Made by a program: the position numbers and the translations under genes
Part shown: in pieces, positions 1-4,342 of the stretch
How positions within the stretch are numbered: position 1 is the first letter of the stretch
How the letters are laid out: each line of letters starts with the position of its first letter
Notes under the pieces: model-generated
Database searches by the model: none
What the model was told of the DNA's origin: nothing
The model's input: the letters and a program-made list of their open reading frames with translations, nothing else
Source of the DNA: Clostridia bacterium
GTDB taxonomy: Bacteria; UBA6262; WVXT01; JAUXBS01
Length of the DNA: 15,348 bases
Assembly: GCA_030618495.1 (NCBI GenBank)
Contig: JAUXDE010000032.1
Location: 1 to 15,348, forward strand
Direction of reading: 5' to 3'

Positions 1-123
1 AGAAGGCATTCCCTCCCGGGGTATTTTCTTTAAGGAGGCTATTCCCATTACTATGAAAACAATGGTTATTACAGTAACCACCAGTTTTCTTTTTATAAAA
101 TATTGTAATATATTTTTAATCAT
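1..123 (-). CDS. N-terminus of RND-family efflux transporter (truncated by window edge)
   Basis: Reading the minus strand from an ATG at 123-121 gives 41 codons that run off the left edge without a stop. The peptide begins MIKNILQYFIKRKLVVTVIT, continues with a hydrophobic stretch (about residues 14-30) and ends ...SLKKIPREGMPS. A short cytoplasmic start with KRK, one membrane helix, and then an 'IPRE..P' turn is the typical N-terminus of AcrB/MMPL-like RND transporters, which export drugs, metals or lipids using the proton gradient. A Shine-Dalgarno GGAGGG lies 7 bases upstream of the ATG on the minus strand, which supports this start. The gene is divergent from the tRNA unit. The subfamily cannot be told from 41 residues, and other polytopic membrane proteins remain possible. 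Confidence 0.7.
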   Translation of the reverse strand, partial: MIKNILQYFIKRKLVVTVITIVFIVMGIASLKKIPREGMPS

Positions 124-173
124 CAGGTAACCCTCCGGCATACTTTAATAAAACATTTAATGTATTCAATTTA

Positions 174-201
174 ATTATATCATTTTGTTTAGTATTTGCA
201 A
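174..201 (-). promoter_or_regulatory. Putative promoter for the leftward RND gene
   Basis: On the minus strand TTGCAA (196-201) is followed after 16 bases by TATAAT (174-179). A TGa directly before the -10 makes it an extended -10. It points into the truncated transporter gene, about 50 bases before its ATG. The call rests on sequence only, in an AT-rich stretch where chance matches occur. Confidence 0.45.
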
Positions 202-263
202 ATATAAAGATGATTATCTTTAAGAATGGGAAGCGACACCATAAATAGGAAGTTCCGTGGGAG

Positions 264-277
264 GATATCGTGATATC
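264..277. repeat. GATATC-GT-GATATC near-palindrome in the divergent intergenic region
   Basis: Two copies of the self-complementary hexamer GATATC are separated by GT, giving a 14-base near-palindrome between the leftward RND gene and the rightward tRNA promoter. It could be an operator for either unit, but nothing else ties it to a known regulator. The rest of 124-302 is AT-rich and shows no gene. Confidence 0.25.
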
Positions 278-302
278 TTTTCAGGATTAACTTTATTTTT
301 CA

Positions 303-332
303 TTGACATTGAACCGTTAAAAATGATATAAA
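303..332 (+). promoter_or_regulatory. Sigma70-type promoter of the tRNA / RNase P unit
   Basis: A perfect TTGACA (303-308) is separated by 18 bases from TATAAA (327-332), with a TGa extended -10 just before it. The predicted start near 339 lies about 16 bases before the first tRNA. This is the only strong promoter seen ahead of both tRNAs and the two following protein genes. Confidence 0.65.
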
Positions 333-354
333 TACGTTTAATGTTTTAATTTTC

Positions 355-428
355 GGGCCCATAGCTCAGTCGGTTAGAGCACCTGACTCATAATCAGGGT
401 GTCCAAGGTTCAGGTCCTTGTGGACCCA
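355..428 (+). tRNA. tRNA with anticodon CAT (elongator Met or Ile2)
   Basis: A cloverleaf can be drawn: acceptor GGGCCCA/TGGACCC, D stem GCTC/GAGC, anticodon stem CCTGA/TCAGG with loop CTCATAA (anticodon CAT at 389-391), T stem CAAGG/CCTTG, discriminator A428, and no encoded CCA. G1-C72 pairing rules out an initiator tRNA. CAT can mean elongator Met or, after lysidine modification by TilS, Ile2; the sequence alone does not decide. Two positions are odd. The fourth acceptor pair is C-A instead of a Watson-Crick pair. The T loop reads TTCAGGT, putting G at position 58, where A is nearly universal. The gene may still be functional; it heads the tRNA/rnpB unit. Confidence 0.88.
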
Positions 429-490
429 TACAGTAGAGATGAGAAAAAACTTAATAGGAAAGCTCTCTATCCCCCTGACAATGTTGCTGG

Positions 491-563
491 GGGCAATTAG
501 CTTAGTTGGTAGAGCGTTCGGTTCACGTCCGAAAGGTCGGGGGTTCAAATCCCTCATTGCCCA
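491..563 (+). tRNA. tRNA-Val(CAC)
   Basis: The cloverleaf has acceptor GGGCAAT/ATTGCCC, D stem GCTT/GAGC with one T-G wobble, anticodon stem TTCGG/CCGAA with loop TTCACGT (anticodon CAC at 524-526, reading GTG), T stem GGGGG/CCCTC with loop TTCAAAT, discriminator A563, and no encoded CCA. It lies 62 bases after the CAT tRNA and 25 bases before the zinc-ribbon gene, so it is probably in the same transcript. Confidence 0.94.
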
Positions 564-588
564 TAAATTCTATTAGAAAGGTGCCAAA

Positions 589-1332
589 TTGAACGATAAA
601 TTAAAAGAACTTGTCAAATTACAGCAGATAGATATCCAGGTGATGCAGATAGAGAATAAGCTTGAAGAGATACCCGAAGAAATTAAAGGTATGGATGAAA
701 GAGTGGAACAACTTGAGGTTGATTTCCAGAATGCATCAAAGGAGATGAATAATCTTCTGGTGATGAAAAAGGAAAAGGATAATGATGTATTGTCCATTGA
801 AGAAGAAATCAAGAAGCATCAGAAGGAACTGAATAGTTTAAAGTCAAACGAGGCTTATTCCGCCCTGTTAAAGGAAATAGAAAACTGCAACAAGAAGAAA
901 GAGGAGATTGAAAACGAACAACTTGGAATAATGGAAAAGGAAGAACAGTTCATAATTAATAAGGATAAAAGGCATAAAGAGCTTGATGAAAAGAAGGCAG
1001 TGTTCAACGGTAAGAAGAAAGAACTTGAAGATGAGATTCAGAGGTTGAATAACCTTCTCGCTGAAACGCAGTCAAAAAGGTCTGATGCGGCCAGGGGTGT
1101 TGAGGATACGGTCCTGGTACAATACGATAGGATAAGGGTGAAGAAGCGGGGTATTGGAATAGTACCCCTTGAGGAAGAGGCCTGCGGCGGCTGCCACATG
1201 ATAATGACTCCCCAGGAAGTGAGCGATGTCATCCGGGGGCAGGATACTATTGTTTGCAGTTCATGCATGAGAATTGTATATTTTGATGAAAAAAAAGAAG
1301 AACAGCAAAATAAAGACCTTCAAAATACTTGA
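589..1332 (+). CDS. Coiled-coil protein with C4 zinc ribbon (COG1579 / DUF164 family)
   Basis: This 247-residue protein has a long, highly charged, heptad-like helical region (about residues 5-170). A C-terminal zinc ribbon follows, with CGGC at 199-202 and CSSC at 223-226. The 'SNEAYSALLKEIE' segment (86-98) and the overall size match the C4-type zinc-ribbon family that includes chlamydial CT398 and mycobacterial Rv2229c. The biochemical role of the family is poorly defined. The start is TTG at 589, with AAAGGTG 5 bases upstream; no better start is in frame. The end overlaps the RNase HI gene by 47 bases if that gene starts at 1286. The pairing with RNase HI also occurs in Actinobacteria (Rv2228c/Rv2229c), suggesting a shared nucleic-acid role (inference). 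Confidence 0.9.
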   Translation: MNDKLKELVKLQQIDIQVMQIENKLEEIPEEIKGMDERVEQLEVDFQNASKEMNNLLVMKKEKDNDVLSIEEEIKKHQKELNSLKSNEAYSALLKEIENCNKKKEEIENEQLGIMEKEEQFIINKDKRHKELDEKKAVFNGKKKELEDEIQRLNNLLAETQSKRSDAARGVEDTVLVQYDRIRVKKRGIGIVPLEEEACGGCHMIMTPQEVSDVIRGQDTIVCSSCMRIVYFDEKKEEQQNKDLQNT

Positions 1333-1864
1333 GATTCTTTCAAGGGAAAGGTCGGTGGATTCCGCAGTTGACAAGGTCCCCGGTTTGAGCGAGGATGATG
1401 TATGGAATGCGGTTTCGGAAGCCGCGCTTGTTATGAAGGAATCTCCCGGCAAAACATGTGAAAACGGCGTTTATGGTCTTAGCATCGATGGTTCCGCAGT
1501 GCCCAATCCGGGGGACGCGGGCATAGGTATCGTAATCCGGGACCCTTCGGGCAGGGACGTAAGAAGAATATCAAAGTACATTGGCCATGCCAGCAATAAT
1601 ATCGCTGAGTACACGGCGCTTATTGAAGGGATGAGGGAAGTCCTGAAATTGACCGGCAGTGTTGAGGTGCGTTCCGATTCGGAACTTCTGGTAAGACAGT
1701 TAAACGGGCAGTACCGTGTGAAGAATGAGAAGTTGCAGGAGAAAATACTTATTGTAAGAAACCTTGAAGAGAAGTTTGATAAAATATGTTATAATCACGT
1801 TTTACGTGAGTATAACTCTGAAGCTGATAAACTGGCAAATACTGCTGCCAGGAAGAAAAAATAA
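1286..1864 (+). CDS. RNase HI-family protein with N-terminal extension
   Basis: It is predicted to cut RNA in RNA-DNA hybrids. Counting from ATG 1286 (192 residues), all four metal-binding acidic residues of RNase HI are visible: D68 in SIDGS, E108 in NNIAEYTAL, D131 in SDSELL and D181 in EADKLAN. The basic handle of E. coli RNase HI appears to be missing, as in the short archaeal/Bacillus YpdQ-like types. Residues 1-60 are an extra, mainly helical region (LEILSRERSVDSAVDK...) before the catalytic fold. The start is uncertain: ATG 1286 has no good Shine-Dalgarno and overlaps the zinc-ribbon gene by 47 bases; ATG 1433 has GGAAG upstream and would give 143 residues, a more usual length. I prefer 1286 because the extension looks like real protein. 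The stop codon touches the first bases of rnpB. The family call is firm; the exact substrate is not. Confidence 0.9.
   Translation: MKKKKNSKIKTFKILEILSRERSVDSAVDKVPGLSEDDVWNAVSEAALVMKESPGKTCENGVYGLSIDGSAVPNPGDAGIGIVIRDPSGRDVRRISKYIGHASNNIAEYTALIEGMREVLKLTGSVEVRSDSELLVRQLNGQYRVKNEKLQEKILIVRNLEEKFDKICYNHVLREYNSEADKLANTAARKKK
1787..1795 (+). promoter_or_regulatory. Possible internal extended -10 promoter for rnpB
   Basis: TGTTATAAT, an extended -10 with a consensus TATAAT (1790-1795), lies inside the end of the RNase HI gene, about 70 bases before the mature 5' end of RNase P RNA. No good -35 is seen at 16-18 bases; TTGAAG at 1764-1769 is 20 bases away. A separate promoter would let rnpB be made independently of the upstream genes. 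A chance match in coding DNA is possible. Confidence 0.35.
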
Positions 1865-2179
1865 GGCAAACCGGATGGTTGCTTCCGGGTTTTAACCGGG
1901 AGAGGAAAGTCCGAACACCGTATGGCAGCGTAGTCTCCTAACCGGAGGCCACCCGGTTCTTCCGGGGAGGATTAGAGCCACAGAGACGAGTCCTGGAACC
2001 CTAAAGGTAACAGGGGTGAAACGCGGCAATCTCTACGCGGTGCAAGACCAAATAGAAAAGGAGGGACGGCCAGTCCCGCTATAACTTTGGGTAGGTTGCT
2101 TGAGGCCTGCGGCAACGCAGGTCCCAGATAAATAACCATCGCCCGAAAGGGTACAAAATTCGGCTTACAGGTTTGCCTT
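1863..2179 (+). ncRNA. rnpB: RNase P RNA, class A
   Basis: This is the catalytic RNA of RNase P, which removes 5' leaders from precursor tRNAs. The hallmark GAGGAAAGTCCGAACACC starts at 1902, GGTGAAACGCGGC follows at 2015, GGTGCAAGACCAAATAG at 2040, AGATAAATAACCATC at 2126 and CGGCTTACAG at 2161. The ends are set by helix P1, AAGGCAAAC (1863-1871) with GTTTGCCTT (2171-2179). P2 pairs GATGGTT with AACCATC, and a small P19-like hairpin GCCC-GAAA-GGGT precedes the 3' conserved region. At about 317 bases it is compact for the class. One oddity is that the usual ACAGAA before GGCTTA reads ACAAAA. An intrinsic terminator follows at once. Confidence 0.96.
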
Positions 2180-2184
2180 TCTAT

Positions 2185-2216
2185 AAAAGGACTGCTTTAA
2201 AGAGCAGTCCTTTTTT
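2185..2216 (+). terminator. Intrinsic terminator after rnpB
   Basis: GGACTGCT (2189-2196) pairs perfectly with AGCAGTCC (2203-2210) around a 6-base loop. Four A's lie before the stem and six T's after it. It ends the tRNA/zinc-ribbon/RNase HI/rnpB unit. Confidence 0.93.
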
Positions 2217-2319
2217 CTTATCTATTATGACTAATTCATTGTCCGCCTTATCCTGCTATTCTCACTCTTCGTTCCTTGACGCTGAAACAAAATACTTCCA
2301 GCATATGTAAAGATATGTT

Positions 2320-2334
2320 AGTGACACTACACTA
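2320..2334 (+). repeat. Copy A of recurring 15-base motif (AGTGACACTACACTA)
   Basis: This copy matches the consensus AGTAACACTACACTA at 14 of 15 bases. It lies 42 bases before the -35 of the mraZ promoter. With T2319 it forms a perfect short dyad TAGTG-A-CACTA (2319-2329), and it overlaps a second palindrome ACACTAGTGT (2329-2338). The position suggests an upstream operator or activator site. No gene is seen between the rnpB terminator and mraZ. Confidence 0.5.
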
Positions 2335-2376
2335 GTGTTATCTTTTATTATTTATTAATATTTTTTCATTATTTTC

Positions 2377-2405
2377 TTGACAAAACATTACTGTAAATGT
2401 ATACT
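2377..2405 (+). promoter_or_regulatory. Main promoter of the dcw cluster (Pmra)
   Basis: A perfect -35 TTGACA (2377-2382), a 17-base spacer and TATACT (2400-2405) make a near-consensus sigma70 promoter. The predicted start near 2412 falls at the first MraZ box, so bound MraZ would sit just downstream of RNA polymerase, as in the E. coli mra promoter. Confidence 0.8.
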
Positions 2406-2411
2406 GTCATA

Positions 2412-2438
2412 AAAGTGGTGAATTGTGGTGGAAAGTGG
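2412..2438 (+). promoter_or_regulatory. MraZ operator: three boxes at 10-base spacing
   Basis: AAAGTGG (2412-2418), ATTGTGG (2422-2428) and AAAGTGG (2432-2438) are direct repeats with an exact 10-base period and 3-base spacers. This matches the repeat style reported for MraZ targets (TGGG repeats in E. coli; AAAGTG[T/G] with 3-base spacers in mollicutes). They lie between the promoter and mraZ, so they are a likely autoregulation site. The third box runs into the GTGGGG that serves as mraZ's Shine-Dalgarno. Confidence 0.8.
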
Positions 2439-2449
2439 GGAATATTGAG

Positions 2450-2872
2450 ATGTTCATAGGCCAATATCAGCATTCAATAGATACCAAGCACCGCCTTTTC
2501 ATTCCAGCGAACTTCAGGAAAGACAAACACAGAAAGTTCGTCGTTACCTGTGGTCTTGAAAAATGTCTTTTCATGTACACTCCGCAAGGTTGGAAAAAAA
2601 TCACAGAGAAATTACAGGAACTTTCATTCACGAAAAAGGACGCAAGACAGTTCATGCGTCTTTTCTTTTCGGGAGCTTCGCAGGTTTCTGTTGACAGCCA
2701 GGGAAGGATACTGATTTCTGCAAACCTTTGCGAATACGCAAAGCTGAAGAACAGCGCGGTAATAATCGGTGTTCAAGACAGGGTTGAAATATGGAACAGG
2801 ACGCTGTGGTCCAAGTACCAGAACCAGGTTCAGGAGAAGTACGCTGAAGTTGCGGAGAACCTTGTGTTCTAG
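2450..2872 (+). CDS. mraZ: MraZ, transcriptional regulator of the dcw cluster
   Basis: This DNA-binding protein of the AbrB/MazE-like fold binds tandem boxes in front of its own operon. The 140-residue product has the expected two repeats, each with the DxxxR signature: DTKHR at 11-15 and DSQGR at 82-86. The family N-terminus MFIGQYQHSID fixes the start at ATG 2450, with GTGGGG 8-9 bases upstream; earlier in-frame codons would add non-family residues encoded by the operator repeats. It is the first gene of the cluster, directly behind Pmra and three MraZ boxes, so it probably represses or tunes its own operon. Its stop codon TAG is part of a small dyad, TAGTGT-GGTA-ACACTA, that overlaps motif copy B. 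Confidence 0.97.
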   Translation: MFIGQYQHSIDTKHRLFIPANFRKDKHRKFVVTCGLEKCLFMYTPQGWKKITEKLQELSFTKKDARQFMRLFFSGASQVSVDSQGRILISANLCEYAKLKNSAVIIGVQDRVEIWNRTLWSKYQNQVQEKYAEVAENLVF

Positions 2873-2875
2873 TGT

Positions 2876-2890
2876 GGTAACACTACGCTG
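2876..2890 (+). repeat. Copy B of recurring 15-base motif (GGTAACACTACGCTG)
   Basis: This copy matches AGTAACACTACACTA at 12 of 15 bases. It lies in the 44-base gap between mraZ and the MerR-like gene. It overlaps a perfect 6-base inverted repeat TAGTGT-GGTA-ACACTA (2870-2885) that starts with the mraZ stop codon. No U-tract follows, so it does not look like a terminator. Confidence 0.45.
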
Positions 2891-2916
2891 GTAAATGGAG
2901 GAGGTGATTCTATTCA

Positions 2917-3168
2917 ATGACAAAAAGCATGAGGATTGAAAAGGGACTGCTGAAAATAGGCGAGATTGCAATGGAGGCGCAGGTGCCTGTAAGCATGATA
3001 AGGCATTACACGGACCTGGGCCTGCTGAAGGCAATGCAGTACACTGACAGCGGTTACCGGTTGTATGAAAAGGATGAAACGTTGGGAATAGTAAGAATGA
3101 TAATGGTTGCAAAAAGTAGAAAGACAAGTCTTAGTGAGATTAAGTGCAGTTTTGAAAGGATGGTTTAA
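2917..3168 (+). CDS. Small MerR-type helix-turn-helix regulator inside the dcw cluster
   Basis: This 83-residue protein is essentially only the MerR winged-helix DNA-binding domain: KIGEIAMEAQVPVSMIRHY (13-31), DLGLL (33-37), the wing DSGYRLYEKDE (44-54), then VRMIMVAK and SLSEIK helices. It lacks the long dimerisation coiled coil and effector domain of full MerR proteins, so what it senses, if anything, cannot be seen. The start ATG 2917 is supported by AGGAGGTGAT (2899-2908), a full match to the anti-Shine-Dalgarno, 8 bases upstream. It sits between mraZ and rsmH, which are usually adjacent, and ends 9 bases before rsmH. It may regulate this cluster, possibly through the recurring motif that precedes it; this is inference. 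The domain call is firm and the target is unknown. Confidence 0.88.
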   Translation: MTKSMRIEKGLLKIGEIAMEAQVPVSMIRHYTDLGLLKAMQYTDSGYRLYEKDETLGIVRMIMVAKSRKTSLSEIKCSFERMV

Positions 3169-3177
3169 TACTAACAA

Positions 3178-4074
3178 ATGCATGTTCCTGTAATGACGGA
3201 TATTGTCATTGAGTACCTTGATTGCAGGCCTGGCGGAGTCTGGGTGGACTGCACCGCGGGTGAAGGGGGGCATGCAAAGCAGATACTAAAAAGGATTGGG
3301 CCGGAAGGGCTCCTGATCGCCATTGACCGGGATGCCGGGGTGTTGGAAAAGGCAAAGGATAAGCTGAAGGGGCAGGAAGAGAATGTTCGTATTTTCAACT
3401 CAAATTTTACGGGTTTGGGGGAAATATTAAAGGAATTAAGAATAAGCAAGGTGGACGGGATATTGTTTGACCTGGGACTTTCAACGTTCCAGCTTGAAGA
3501 CCGTTCAAGGGGATTCAGCTTCAAGGACGATGGTCCGCTTGATATGAGGATGTCGGAAGAAATTTCTAAATCTGCCGCATACTATGTTAATAACCTGGAT
3601 GAAAGGAGGTTGAATGAAGCTATTTTCAGGTATGGAGAGGAAAGATGGGCAAAAAGCATTGCAGGAGCCATTGTCAGGGAAAGAGGAAAGGGGACAATCG
3701 AGACTGCTGGAGCGCTGGCGGAAATTATACGAAGAGCAATCCCAAGATCAAAGTGGCCGGGAAGAATCCACCCGGCAACAAGAACTTTTCAGGCTTTAAG
3801 GATACTGGTTAACGAGGAACTAGAGGCAATAGAAGAAACATTGCCTGCTGCAATTGGTTTATTAAAGGATAAAGGCAGGATATGCGTTATTTCCTTTCAC
3901 TCGCTGGAGGACAGGATAGTTAAGAATGTTTTCAGGGATTTTAGTGGAAGGAAGGAAGAGGCGATGTTCAAGGTGTTAACGAGGAAGCCGGTTGTGGCAT
4001 CGGATGAGGAAAAAAGGCAAAACCCGCGCAGCAGGAGCGCAAAGTTAAGGGCAGGTGAGGTTATAAATGGGTGA
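3178..4074 (+). CDS. rsmH: RsmH (MraW), 16S rRNA m4C1402 methyltransferase
   Basis: It methylates N4 of cytidine 1402 in 16S rRNA using S-adenosylmethionine. The 298-residue product shows the N-terminal HVPVM, the SAM-binding loop CTAGEGGHA (25-33), the family block DLGLSTFQLEDRSRGFSF (98-115) followed by DGPLDMRM, the segment HPATRTFQALRI, and the C-terminal SFHSLEDRIVK and LTRKP blocks. An in-frame stop at 3172-3174 makes ATG 3178 the first possible start. No clear Shine-Dalgarno is seen, so translation may depend on coupling to the MerR-like gene 9 bases upstream. Its 3' end overlaps ftsL by 8 bases. Length and motifs are normal for the family. Confidence 0.97.
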   Translation: MHVPVMTDIVIEYLDCRPGGVWVDCTAGEGGHAKQILKRIGPEGLLIAIDRDAGVLEKAKDKLKGQEENVRIFNSNFTGLGEILKELRISKVDGILFDLGLSTFQLEDRSRGFSFKDDGPLDMRMSEEISKSAAYYVNNLDERRLNEAIFRYGEERWAKSIAGAIVRERGKGTIETAGALAEIIRRAIPRSKWPGRIHPATRTFQALRILVNEELEAIEETLPAAIGLLKDKGRICVISFHSLEDRIVKNVFRDFSGRKEEAMFKVLTRKPVVASDEEKRQNPRSRSAKLRAGEVING

Positions 4075-4342
4075 TAAGAAAAAGTCAGGGAAGTTCGGGT
4101 TTGTTTTCATCGGAATCGTGCTGGGCCTACTGTTCTACGTATGGCAGCATATTCAGGTGATTTGTATTGGCTATAAGATAAGCGAACTTAGCAGCCTTGC
4201 CGTTTCACTTGAAGAGAAGAATAACCTGATGAGGAGGAAGGTCAGCAAGCATTCAAATTATGGAAAAATTGAAATGATTGCCAGGGGCAGGCTGAATATG
4301 GTTTACCCTAATGCTGAAAGTATTGTTTATTTAATAGAATGA
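4067..4342 (+). CDS. ftsL: FtsL-like septal membrane protein
   Basis: This is a small bitopic division protein, 91 residues: a basic cytoplasmic start (KKKSGK), one membrane helix (about 10-30), then a short heptad-like region (about 38-60) and a tail. This size and layout, and the position between rsmH and ftsI, are typical of FtsL, which forms the FtsQLB complex and activates FtsWI. Sequence similarity in this family is weak, so the name rests mostly on position and topology. It overlaps rsmH by 8 bases and ftsI by 4 (ATGA), implying coupled translation. Confidence 0.82.
   Translation: MGDKKKSGKFGFVFIGIVLGLLFYVWQHIQVICIGYKISELSSLAVSLEEKNNLMRRKVSKHSNYGKIEMIARGRLNMVYPNAESIVYLIE

Noticed and set aside
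471-493. CCCCC...GGGGG pairing between the two tRNAs as a hairpin or terminator
   Set aside because: The 3' arm overlaps the 5' acceptor strand of tRNA-Val, the stem is only 5 pairs with a 13-base loop, and no U-tract follows.
2423-2449. TTG at 2423 as an earlier mraZ start adding nine residues
   Set aside because: The added residues are encoded by the MraZ boxes and do not fit the family N-terminus MFIGQYQHSID, which begins at ATG 2450 with a suitable ribosome site.
2870-2885. TAGTGT-GGTA-ACACTA as a terminator after mraZ
   Set aside because: The stem is short and AT-rich and no run of T follows; the operon clearly continues into the next genes.
2624-3273. Long open frames on the minus strand across mraZ, the MerR-like gene and rsmH
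   Set aside because: They lie opposite well-recognised genes, show no family motifs and lack ribosome sites; they are shadows of the + strand coding.
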